DNA from: Myxococcales bacterium
Lineage (GTDB): Bacteria; Myxococcota_A; Polyangia; Polyangiales; Houyiibacteriaceae
Assembly (NCBI GenBank): GCA_020354595.1
Contig: CP070650.1
Location: forward strand, 59,858-69,083
DNA length: 9,226 nucleotides
Direction of reading: 5' to 3'
Part shown: positions 1-6,047 of the stretch, piece by piece
Layout of the letters: each line of letters starts with the position of its first letter
Position numbering within the stretch: position 1 is the stretch's first letter
Notes under the pieces: generated by a model
Databases searched by the model: none
Told to the model about the DNA's origin: nothing
Seen by the model: the letters and a program-made list of their open reading frames with translations, nothing else
Made by a program: the position numbers and the translations under genes

Positions 1-420
1 CGCGCCGCTGGTGGACTTCGTGCTGACGAGCCGGATCGTGAGCCTGCCTTCACGGCCGAGCCGCTCGTGGATCTTTCGGGTCACGTCCGCGATGACGGGT
101 GTGCCTCTCGAAATCAAGACCACCCCTGCTTGTCCGCGCACATCTTCGGCAACCACGAAACCCGCATGCCGGACTGTTTCACCGTAGGTCGAATCGGTGT
201 CGCGCGAGGACAGAGGATGGAGCACGGAGACCGGAACCTGAGTCCCCGCGGGCACCTTCTGCACCGTGGCGGTCGCGTCGGCGGGGACGGGGCTGGAGGG
301 TGGCGTCTTCACGCTGCGCATGGGCGAGCCACATCCGATCCCCATGGAGGCTAGAAAGAGGACTGCCATGATCGCAGCAAAAAGGCGATGAGCAGGCGCG
401 AGGTACCCGGTCGCGTTCAT
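1..420 (-). CDS. Putative lipoprotein, C-terminus cut off by the window edge
   Basis: An open frame reads leftward from the ATG at 420 through 140 codons to base 1 without a stop, so the gene is partial at its 3' end. The N-terminus has basic or polar residues (H11, R12), a hydrophobic stretch at about residues 13-29 and a cysteine at 30 (SMGIGC). This fits a type II signal peptide, although the -3 position is Gly rather than the usual Leu. A short Pro/Ser/Ala linker follows, then a region with the pattern VPAGTQVPV ... LSSRDTDSTYGETV ... VVLISRGTPVIADV (about residues 58-113). This layout, a hydrophobic 'AGTxVPV' strand, a GxTV strand and a 'xxRGTPV' strand, recurs in uncharacterised envelope proteins of Gram-negative bacteria. 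I cannot assign a function. An inner ATG at codon 18 would give a signal lacking charge, so the first ATG is preferred. No strong ribosome binding site is visible. It lies 64 bases downstream of the regulator stop on the same strand and could be cotranscribed with it. Confidence 0.7.
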   Translation of the reverse strand, partial: MNATGYLAPAHRLFAAIMAVLFLASMGIGCGSPMRSVKTPPSSPVPADATATVQKVPAGTQVPVSVLHPLSSRDTDSTYGETVRHAGFVVAEDVRGQAGVVLISRGTPVIADVTRKIHERLGREGRLTIRLVSTKSTSGA

Positions 421-484
421 TGCGGCGCGACTATATCCTGTCTTCGTCAAAAAGAAAGCTGGACAACGGCTTCGCATCGATCGC

Positions 485-1258
485 TCAGGTCTGGGGCGAC
501 TCTCGCCTGCGGTACGTGCCGGGGGCGGTTCCGCTCCACTGCTTGAAGCGCTTCGCGAAATGGTACTCGTCGTCGAAGCCGACCCGGGCAGCGACTGAAG
601 CCAGTGGCGTGGTCGTCGTACGAAGTAGGTCGGCGGCGGCGCTCATTTTGAGGTGCGTCGCGTACTTCATTGGGGGCACTCCGATCGTCTTCTTGAACAA
701 GCGAATGAAATACGACTTGTCGAGCCCGAGCTCACCGACCAAGTCATCGAGGGTGTAGGCTGCGTCGACCCGCGAGCGCATGACCTCGAGCGCCCGTTCG
801 ACGGCCGGATGACCGCCCGGCGCATCGGGCGTGTTGACCATCGTGTCGTACAGAAACCCCGTCATCCGCGCGGACGCGGCGCGATGCTGCCTGACATCGT
901 CGGACAGGGACTGACGGCTAATCTGCGCAAAGAGCGTGTGGTACCGATCTCCGAGTCGCCGGACTCGGCCCTCGCCGATGAGTGACTCCAAGTCCTCCGC
1001 CAGCTCCGCGTCTCGCTTCGGGTCGAGCTCGAGCAAAGCGATGTACTGCAAGAGGTAGTCTCCTTCCGGCACGTCCATTCGGTGCATCGTCCCGGGGCGT
1101 GTGTAGAGGAAGTCGCCAGGCCGCATCGAAACGCGTTCCTCTTGAAGCTCGAACGTTGCACGGCCTGCGATGACGTAGTGAAGCTCGTAGCCGAGATGCG
1201 TATGCCGGTGCGCGATACGGAGGGTTCGGGGCACCAGGATGCACGTGGTAACACGCAT
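485..1258 (-). CDS. AraC/XylS-family transcriptional regulator with N-terminal cupin-like sensor domain
   Basis: Predicted DNA-binding activator, 257 residues from the ATG at 1258. The N-terminal part looks like an AraC cupin sensor: HRHTHLGYELHY (residues 17-28), a glycine turn (VIAGRATF), then MRPGDFLYTRPGTMH (45-59), which supplies the usual His/Glu pocket and a His near the end. The C-terminal part (about 150-257) is a typical AraC tandem helix-turn-helix: TLDDLVGELGLDKSYFIRLF for the first, then PLASVAARVGFDDEYHFAKR leading to the family's closing FKQWSGTAPGTYRR. Length is normal for the small cupin-AraC subgroup. The start is uncertain. In-frame ATGs also occur at 1276, 1297 and 1321. 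None has a well placed ribosome binding site, though GGGAGG lies 12 bases before 1297. The ATG at 1258 fits the domain start, and a TATTAT box seven bases before it would allow a leaderless transcript. The gene is divergent from the glycyl radical enzyme and is most simply its substrate-responsive regulator (inference). The much longer open frame continuing to 2545 is antisense to that enzyme and is not coding. Confidence 0.9.
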   Translation of the reverse strand: MRVTTCILVPRTLRIAHRHTHLGYELHYVIAGRATFELQEERVSMRPGDFLYTRPGTMHRMDVPEGDYLLQYIALLELDPKRDAELAEDLESLIGEGRVRRLGDRYHTLFAQISRQSLSDDVRQHRAASARMTGFLYDTMVNTPDAPGGHPAVERALEVMRSRVDAAYTLDDLVGELGLDKSYFIRLFKKTIGVPPMKYATHLKMSAAADLLRTTTTPLASVAARVGFDDEYHFAKRFKQWSGTAPGTYRRRESPQT

Positions 1259-1272
1259 GATGTCAATAATAT

Positions 1273-1305
1273 ACATCGATTGGTCAGCGGCGACCATTGC
1301 GATGT
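1273..1305. repeat. Interrupted inverted repeat, candidate operator
   Basis: ACATCG (1273-1278) is mirrored by CGATGT (1300-1305). Nested inside, TGGTC (1281-1285) is mirrored by GACCA (1292-1296) around a six-base centre. The two dyads have almost the same midpoint (about 1289). A third copy of the outer core, GATGT, lies at 1259-1263 and forms another inverted pair with ACATC at 1273-1277. The position beside the A/T-rich promoter pocket suggests a protein-binding site, or a hairpin in a transcript. AraC proteins usually bind direct repeats, so the binder could be a different regulator. If the regulator starts at 1276 or 1297, the site overlaps its first codons. Confidence 0.4.
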
Positions 1306-1337
1306 CGAGCCTCCCGGCCATACGTTCACCGTAAGCT

Positions 1338-1361
1338 CGGGCAGGGTGTGCCCGGAAGGAG
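1338..1361 (+). promoter_or_regulatory. Leader hairpin directly followed by the ribosome binding site of the glycyl radical enzyme
   Basis: CGGGCA (1338-1343) and TGCCCG (1349-1354) form a perfect six-pair stem with a five-base loop. It ends one base before AAGGAG (1356-1361), a strong Shine-Dalgarno sequence placed eight bases before the ATG at 1370. This ribosome binding site fixes the enzyme start and rules out the much longer upstream reading frame. The stem leaves the site free but could affect ribosome access or message stability; that role is inference. Confidence 0.5.
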
Positions 1362-1369
1362 TCGAAGCC

Positions 1370-3874
1370 ATGTTGGACGCTTCCGAATCTCCCGCAGTCG
1401 CACCGATTTCCAGAGTGCGTACACCACACGAAACTCGCATCGAACGGGGCGAGCCGGTCGGGCTCGCGGCCGAAGTGGGCCAATCGAAACGCGCACGCAT
1501 CCAGAGGATGCTCGAGGGGTTTCGGGACCAGCCCATTCGCCTCAACGTCGACCGCGCCCGCTTGCTGACCGAATCGATGAAGAGGACCGAGGGGCAACCG
1601 ATGGTGCTGCGTTGGGCCAAGGCGCTCGCGCACATCCTGCAGAACCTGCCGATCCACATCGAGGACGATGAGCTGCTCGTCGGCAGCGCCGGACCGCCCG
1701 GGCGCTATGCGGTGGTCTACTGCGAGCTGGTCGGACCGGGCCGTTTCTACACGCATCCACACGAGCTCGTGCCCAGTAAGCCGGGTGAGCCGATCCTGAT
1801 CACCGAAGAAGACGTGGCGACCCTCAAAGGGGACATCCTTCCCTACTGGACGGACAACGCCTACCACACCGCAACGATGAACGCGCTCCCCGAAGAGACT
1901 CGCCGTCTCATGGAGCGGATCTTCGTGGTGACGCCTACCGCCTCGGGCCGATCGATGCTCGCGTGGGCGCACGACTACGGCAAAGTCCTGGAGCGCGGCA
2001 TCGGCTCGATCCGGAACGAAGTCGCGGAACGACTGGCAGCGCTCGATCCATTCGACACCGCTGCTTGGGTCGAAAAACGGCCGTTCCTCGAAGCGGTAGA
2101 GATCGTTTGCGACGCCATGGTGGCGTTTGCACATCGCTACGCGGAGCTGGCGCGTTCGATGGCCGGGAGCGAGCCTCGTGAGGAGAGGCGGCGCGAGCTT
2201 CTCGAGATTGCGGAGATTTGCGAGCGGGTACCGGAGCACCCGGCGCGAACGTTTCACGAGGCGGTGCAATCGCAGTGGTTCGTCCAGACGGTGTCGCGAC
2301 TCGAGCAGGCGGTGGGCGGCGTAATCGGAAACGGCCGAATCGATCAGTACCTCTACCCCTACTACCGCAGGGACCTCGACGAGGGGCGGATCACCGAGGA
2401 CGAGGCACTCACCTTGTTGGAGTCGATCTGGATCGGAATGGCTAGGAGCACCGATCTCTACGCGAAGCCGGGGATGCCATCGCTCACCGATGGATTCGCG
2501 CACTGGGAGGCCACCACAATCGGTGGTCTCGCGCCCGACGGGCAAGACGCTAGCAACGAGCTTTCGTATCTAATTCTGAAGTCCAAGCGCGAGTTCCCAC
2601 TCAACTACCCTGACCTCGCTGCACGGATTCACTCGCGCACCCCCAATGCATTCCTGCACGCCGTCGCCGAGACGATCAAGGATGGCTCCGGTTTTCCAAA
2701 GCTCTTCTGCGACGACGAAATCATCCCGCTCCTCGTCGCCAAGGGCGGAAGCATGGAAGAAGCGAACGATTACTGCGTCACCGGCTGCTCTGAGACGAAA
2801 ATGCTCAACCGTGAAGGGATCGCCACGGGATGCGCTTGGATCAATCTCGGCGCCATCCTCGAGATGACGCTTCGGGACGGCCGGATGGGATGCTACGGCA
2901 ACGGGCTGGTCGGACTGAGCACCGGCGACCCGCGGACCTTCAAAACCTTCGAGGAGCTCTGGGACGCATTCACGCGGCAGATCGAAAACGTCGTTCAGCA
3001 TACGTTCATTCAGCAGCACGTGTCCGACACGCTCAAGTCGCGCCACATCGCATCACCTATGTTTTCCATGCTGCACGACCTTTGCATGGAGAGCTGCAAG
3101 GACATCCACTCGGGGCCGATTGAGGACGCACTCTACCTCGGTTTCTTCGACGTCATGGGCTTCGGCACCGTCATCGATTCGCTCGCCGCGATTCGTTCAC
3201 TGGTGTTCGAAGAAGAGAAGCTCAGCATGGACGAGCTGCTCGAGGCGTTGGATGCGGATTTCGCCGGTCACGAAGCCGTTCGGCAGATGTGCCTCCACGC
3301 ACCGAAATACGGCAACAACGACCCCGCCGTCGATCAAATCGGTCACGATATCGAAGCGTGCTTTTCGGGCCTGGCGCATCGGCACACCAGCGCATTCGGC
3401 GGCGAGCTCGATCTGCGTTACGTCTCGGTCACATCGCACATTCCGTTGGGCGCTGTCGTCGGAGCGACCCCAGACGGCCGAAAAGCGCGGGAGCCGCTTT
3501 CCGAGAGTATCAGCCCTTCCCAAGGCCGGGACGTCAAAGGGCCGACCGCAACGCTCATGTCGATCAGCAGCACCAAATGCGCACAGTACAAGGAGCGTGC
3601 CGCGAGGCTTCTCAACATGAAGCTCTCGCCCGCATCGCTGGCAGGGGAGGAAGGGACCCGGAAGCTGATGGCGCTCATTCGGACCGCTTGCGACATGAAG
3701 ATGTGGCACATCCAGTTCAACATCATCAATCGAGACACGCTTCTCCGGGCGCAGCAGGATCCTGAGAAGTACCGGAACCTACTGGTGCGCGTGGCAGGGT
3801 ACAGCGCTTACTTCGTCGACCTCACGCCGGCCCTTCAAAACGAGATCATACGCCGAACGGAGCACGAGTTTTGA
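1370..3874 (+). CDS. Glycyl radical enzyme (PFL/eliminase-decarboxylase superfamily), substrate unassigned
   Basis: Oxygen-sensitive radical enzyme of 834 residues, in the usual range for the family. A C-terminal glycine carries a stable radical that oxidises an active-site cysteine to a thiyl radical, which attacks the substrate. Seen here: the glycyl radical motif RVAGYSAYFVDL with Gly810; the cysteine loop DYCVTGCSETK with catalytic Cys473 and, two residues on, Glu475, the Cys-x-Glu pair of radical eliminases and hydroxyphenylacetate decarboxylase; and the conserved block GATPDGRKAREPLSE before the glycyl domain. PFL itself has a Cys-Cys pair, so this is not a pyruvate formate-lyase. Glycerol/propanediol dehydratases and choline lyase typically read GCVEP; here Val and Pro are replaced, and Cys469 is an extra cysteine just before the catalytic one. 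An arylacetate-decarboxylase-like role is possible but unproven. No small iron-sulfur subunit like that of hydroxyphenylacetate decarboxylase, and no microcompartment gene, is adjacent. AAGGAG eight bases upstream fixes the start. The activase overlaps its stop, and a divergent AraC regulator suggests substrate induction. Generic annotation as formate acetyltransferase would be misleading. Confidence 0.95.
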   Translation: MLDASESPAVAPISRVRTPHETRIERGEPVGLAAEVGQSKRARIQRMLEGFRDQPIRLNVDRARLLTESMKRTEGQPMVLRWAKALAHILQNLPIHIEDDELLVGSAGPPGRYAVVYCELVGPGRFYTHPHELVPSKPGEPILITEEDVATLKGDILPYWTDNAYHTATMNALPEETRRLMERIFVVTPTASGRSMLAWAHDYGKVLERGIGSIRNEVAERLAALDPFDTAAWVEKRPFLEAVEIVCDAMVAFAHRYAELARSMAGSEPREERRRELLEIAEICERVPEHPARTFHEAVQSQWFVQTVSRLEQAVGGVIGNGRIDQYLYPYYRRDLDEGRITEDEALTLLESIWIGMARSTDLYAKPGMPSLTDGFAHWEATTIGGLAPDGQDASNELSYLILKSKREFPLNYPDLAARIHSRTPNAFLHAVAETIKDGSGFPKLFCDDEIIPLLVAKGGSMEEANDYCVTGCSETKMLNREGIATGCAWINLGAILEMTLRDGRMGCYGNGLVGLSTGDPRTFKTFEELWDAFTRQIENVVQHTFIQQHVSDTLKSRHIASPMFSMLHDLCMESCKDIHSGPIEDALYLGFFDVMGFGTVIDSLAAIRSLVFEEEKLSMDELLEALDADFAGHEAVRQMCLHAPKYGNNDPAVDQIGHDIEACFSGLAHRHTSAFGGELDLRYVSVTSHIPLGAVVGATPDGRKAREPLSESISPSQGRDVKGPTATLMSISSTKCAQYKERAARLLNMKLSPASLAGEEGTRKLMALIRTACDMKMWHIQFNIINRDTLLRAQQDPEKYRNLLVRVAGYSAYFVDLTPALQNEIIRRTEHEF
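3859..3874 (+). promoter_or_regulatory. Ribosome binding site and TTGA stop/start overlap of the activase
   Basis: GGAG at 3859-3862 lies eight bases before a TTG codon at 3871. The TTG shares bases with the TGA stop of the glycyl radical enzyme (TTGA, 3871-3874). No ATG is available nearby, and the protein sequence starting here matches the activase N-terminus, so TTG is the likely start. The overlap implies translational coupling, and the weak start codon would keep the activase below its enzyme; both are inferences. Confidence 0.65.
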
Positions 3875-4779
3875 GCGACGCGCCCAAAGGACTGGTCTTC
3901 AACATTCAGAAGTTCTCGCTTCACGACGGGCCCGGTATTCGCACGATCGTCTTTCTCAAGGGCTGCCCGCTCGCTTGCATGTGGTGCTCCAACCCGGAAG
4001 GCCGATCGACGACGCCCGAGCTCATCCTGAGCTGCGACCGGTGCATCGGCACCGATGAATGCGACCGATGCATCACCGTGTGCCTGGAGGGAGCGATTTC
4101 GAAGGGTGAAGACGGCACGGTCACGATCGACCGCGCTCGTTGCGACGGTTGCGGCGACTGCACCTACGTATGTCCCTCGGAGGCGCTCGAAACGTCAGGC
4201 GACTGGGTGGAAGTCGAGGAGGTATTGCGAATCGTCGAGGAGGACGACGCGTTCTACGCGAGGTCCGGGGGCGGGCTGACCCTGAGCGGCGGCGAGCCGC
4301 TCGCGCAAGGCTCGTTTGTGCGTGCGCTTCTCGGAGCCGCGAGAAATCGTGGCATTGACACCGCCGTCGAGACCTCGGGGCTCTGCAACTGGAAAACGAT
4401 GAAAGACGTTGCTCCGCTGACCGACCGGATGTTCTTCGACATCAAATGCCTGGACCCCGAGAAGCACGAGAGGGTCACTGGAGTCTCCAATGCGAAGATC
4501 CTCGACAATTTCCGAAAACTTCGTGCAGAGCTCCCGGAAGTCGACGTCGTCGTGCGCACCCCGGTCATCCCCGGCGTCAACGACTCCGAGCGAGACATCC
4601 GAGCGATCGCAGAGTTCGTAACTGACGCGGGCGGCGCCTCATCGTACGAGCTGCTCCCCTACCACCGGTTCGGCGAGCCCAAGTACGAGAAGCTCGGCAA
4701 GCACTATCGCCTGAGCCACCTGGAGTCCCCAACGGACGCGCGCATGGCCGAGCTCAGGCAAGTCGCGGCGTTGGCGTAG
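3871..4779 (+). CDS. Glycyl radical enzyme activating enzyme (radical SAM, with two-cluster ferredoxin insert)
   Basis: Radical S-adenosylmethionine protein, 302 residues, that would cleave SAM reductively and abstract hydrogen from Gly810 of the preceding enzyme. Seen: an N-terminal SLHDGPGIRT segment (16-25), the radical-SAM cluster loop C32-x3-C36-x2-C39 in GCPLACMWCSNPE, and the SAM-binding SGGEP (139-143). The later segments FFDIKCLD and VVVRTPVIPGVNDS are typical of this activase family. Between the radical-SAM loop and GGEP lies a ferredoxin-like insert with cysteines at 55, 58, 64, 67 and 71, then 91, 94, 97 and 101. This is enough for two extra [4Fe-4S] clusters, as in activases of glycerol dehydratase, choline lyase, benzylsuccinate synthase and hydroxyphenylacetate decarboxylase, and unlike the short PFL activase. 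The first half of the insert has one more cysteine than a cluster needs, and the spacing between 58 and 64 is wide. It starts at TTG, overlapping the enzyme stop by four bases, so the two are translated together. It does not reveal the substrate. Confidence 0.95.
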   Translation: MSDAPKGLVFNIQKFSLHDGPGIRTIVFLKGCPLACMWCSNPEGRSTTPELILSCDRCIGTDECDRCITVCLEGAISKGEDGTVTIDRARCDGCGDCTYVCPSEALETSGDWVEVEEVLRIVEEDDAFYARSGGGLTLSGGEPLAQGSFVRALLGAARNRGIDTAVETSGLCNWKTMKDVAPLTDRMFFDIKCLDPEKHERVTGVSNAKILDNFRKLRAELPEVDVVVRTPVIPGVNDSERDIRAIAEFVTDAGGASSYELLPYHRFGEPKYEKLGKHYRLSHLESPTDARMAELRQVAALA

Positions 4780-4804
4780 CGGCGCCTTGCGCTAAGATCT
4801 ATCT

Positions 4805-5509
4805 ATGACTCGGTACGCGCTGGCCTGTGGCTTGTTGGTGATCGCGCTCGGGTGCAAGGGCCGCCCGGACCCTCCACACCCCTCCGACACCGTGGCAGAG
4901 ACACCGCCGGCGGATCGTCCCGACGCCATCGACCAGCCACCGGAGCCGCAAACGGCGGAGGTGCCGGCGACTGAGGAGCCGAGCGAGCCCGCCGAAGCGC
5001 CAGAGCTTCCCCCGCCCCCCCCGCGGGACCACGCCGCCGAGCGTCGCGAAGCGGTTGGAAGCCCCGCGGATTGCATGAAGGACTATCGGCCCGCGTCGGC
5101 GACGACGGTTCAAATTCGCATCCGCGCGGTCGTTCGTCCGACCGGCATGGTCATCGAACCGAGCGCCAGCGGCGCCGGGCTCTCGATGAATGACCGACGA
5201 TGCATCGAGGAGCGAGTCGGGGCAGTCCTCCTCGAGCCGTTCGGGGGAACGTCCTCCGAAACGGTCACGACGTACGTCGCGATTCGATACGAGCCGCCCA
5301 CAGTCGAGGAATACGACGTGGCACCTCCTCCACCACCGCCGGACGACGTGGTCCAAGCCCTTCCTAAGAAAGAGCCGATCGCACCGAGCGGCGTACCGAT
5401 CGAAGGCCCGAAAGCGGATCCGATCGAGGGCCCCGACGGAGTGCCCATCGACGGGCCGGGCGCGGTTCCCATCGAGGGCCCGGAGGGAATCCCGATCGGG
5501 AGCGAATAG
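4805..5509 (+). CDS. Lipoprotein with TonB/AgmX-like domain and C-terminal octapeptide repeats
   Basis: Predicted envelope lipoprotein of 234 residues. The leader MTRYALACGLLVIALGC ends in a lipobox-like ALGC with Cys17 as the acylation site. Residues about 20-75 are a Pro/Glu/Ala-rich, probably extended linker. Residues about 86-165 look like one small alpha/beta domain: a Cys (C90), a strand VQIRIRAVVRPTGMVIEPSA, a short helix with a second Cys (RRCIEERV, C133) and a closing strand TTYVAIRYEPP. This order resembles the TonB C-terminal/AgmX-PglI-type domain common in myxobacterial proteins, with the two cysteines perhaps a disulfide. I judge this by pattern only. A proline-rich stretch with six consecutive prolines follows, then four and a half copies of an eight-residue repeat. 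The gene lies 25 bases after the activase without a clear terminator between them. Its ribosome binding site is weak (AAGA about 10 bases before the ATG). A role in cell-envelope spanning or protein contacts is plausible. No link to the radical enzyme is evident. Confidence 0.8.
   Translation: MTRYALACGLLVIALGCKGRPDPPHPSDTVAETPPADRPDAIDQPPEPQTAEVPATEEPSEPAEAPELPPPPPRDHAAERREAVGSPADCMKDYRPASATTVQIRIRAVVRPTGMVIEPSASGAGLSMNDRRCIEERVGAVLLEPFGGTSSETVTTYVAIRYEPPTVEEYDVAPPPPPPDDVVQALPKKEPIAPSGVPIEGPKADPIEGPDGVPIDGPGAVPIEGPEGIPIGSE
5393..5506 (+). repeat. Tandem 24-base repeat coding for an octapeptide (x-P-I-E/D-G-P-x-x)
   Basis: Four full 24-base units (5393-5416, 5417-5440, 5441-5464, 5465-5488) and a partial one (5489-5506) encode VPIEGPKA, DPIEGPDG, VPIDGPGA, VPIEGPEG and IPIGSE, ending right at the stop codon. 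The protein pattern is better conserved than the DNA: third bases differ between units (for example ccg/ccc, ggc/ggg). This indicates an older repeat kept by selection on the peptide rather than a recent slippage array. Confidence 0.9.
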
Positions 5510-5581
5510 GGCGCGGGCTGCGCGTCTACCGGGTCTTGCGGGCTTCTTGAAGCTGATAGACTGCACGCGGGAGAGGTAACG

Positions 5582-6031
5582 ATGACCGCTGGCGAGCTTT
5601 GCAACCGAACCGTTTACATCATCCGCGCGAACGAGCCCGTCTTGGAGGCCGCTCGTTTGATGAAGAAGTACCACGTGGGCTGCCTAGTGGTGGTGGAGGA
5701 GCGCGGCTCCGACCGTGTGCCAATTGCGTTGGTCACCGACAGAGACCTCGTGGTCAAGGGCATGGCGGAGGCTCCGGGGGAGCTCGAAACCATGCAGGTG
5801 GCTCAGGTCATGAGTGAAGGGCTGACTATGGCGCGTGACACCGAGCAGATGTACGACGTCCGCAAGAAGATGCGTGCTCGCGGCGTGCGAAGAATGCCCG
5901 TGGTGGACGCCGAGGATCGGCTCCAGGGGATCATCGCCTTCGACGACATGGTGGATTGGATGGCTCAAGAGCTCACGGATCTCGCCCAGCTAGTCTCGCG
6001 GGAGCAGCAGCGGGAATCGGAAGCGCCGTAG
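5582..6031 (+). CDS. Stand-alone protein with two CBS domains
   Basis: Cytoplasmic protein of 149 residues made almost entirely of a CBS pair. The first repeat covers about residues 1-68 (TVYIIRANEPVLEAARLMKK, then GCLVVVEE and the characteristic ALVTDRDLV). The second covers about 75-132 (VAQVMSEGL, VRKKMRARGVRRMPVVDAE, LQGIIAFDDMVDWM). A short charged helical tail follows. CBS pairs typically bind adenine nucleotides or SAM and dimerise into a disk. Free-standing pairs like this one usually act as small energy or ligand sensors, and the partner is unknown. The start is supported by GGGAGAGG five bases before the ATG. A 72-base gap separates it from the lipoprotein and could hold a weak promoter, but I see no convincing boxes. 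The next gene begins 16 bases after its stop, so the two are probably cotranscribed. Confidence 0.9.
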   Translation: MTAGELCNRTVYIIRANEPVLEAARLMKKYHVGCLVVVEERGSDRVPIALVTDRDLVVKGMAEAPGELETMQVAQVMSEGLTMARDTEQMYDVRKKMRARGVRRMPVVDAEDRLQGIIAFDDMVDWMAQELTDLAQLVSREQQRESEAP

Positions 6032-6047
6032 GCAGGAGCGTCTGCCC

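Larger units (their letters stand above)
1259..1369. promoter_or_regulatory. Divergent regulatory region between the AraC-type regulator and the glycyl radical enzyme
   Basis: This 111-base gap is the only divergent junction in the window and must carry the promoters of both the regulator and the radical enzyme, unless the regulator starts further upstream. Its left end (about 1260-1280) is a conspicuous A/T-rich pocket in GC-rich DNA, containing TAATAT/TATACA on the plus strand and TATATT/TATTAT on the minus strand. No good -35 box sits at the right distance on either strand, as expected for activator-dependent promoters. The right part is GC-rich leader for the radical enzyme. Promoter assignment is inferred from position and composition only. 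Confidence 0.6.

Noticed and set aside
67..371. Two overlapping plus-strand open frames near the left edge.
   Set aside because: They are antisense to the lipoprotein frame, which has a leader peptide, a lipobox-like cysteine and protein-like composition; the plus-strand frames show none of these.
1082..1369. A 96-codon N-terminal extension of the radical enzyme.
   Set aside because: It runs antisense through the regulator's start and has no ribosome binding site, whereas the ATG at 1370 has AAGGAG at eight bases and gives a normal family length.
485..2545. A 686-codon open frame on the minus strand reaching far into the radical enzyme gene.
   Set aside because: Only the last 257 codons match a protein family (AraC). 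The rest is antisense to the highly conserved radical enzyme, low in family-like pattern, and typical of open antisense frames in GC-rich DNA.
1370..3874. Assignment as pyruvate formate-lyase, B12-independent glycerol dehydratase or choline lyase.
   Set aside because: PFL needs a Cys-Cys pair, which is absent. The dehydratase and choline lyase loop is GCVEP rather than GCSET, and their usual partner genes are missing here.
3800..4804. A small iron-sulfur subunit as found with hydroxyphenylacetate decarboxylase.
   Set aside because: The enzyme and activase genes overlap and only 25 bases follow the activase, leaving no room. Such a subunit could still be encoded elsewhere.
4799..5674. Long minus-strand frames (291 and 164 codons) over the repeat lipoprotein and its flank.
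   Set aside because: Arginine-rich or glycine/serine/proline-rich composition mirrors the plus-strand codon bias and the 24-base repeat. No family pattern and no ribosome binding site.
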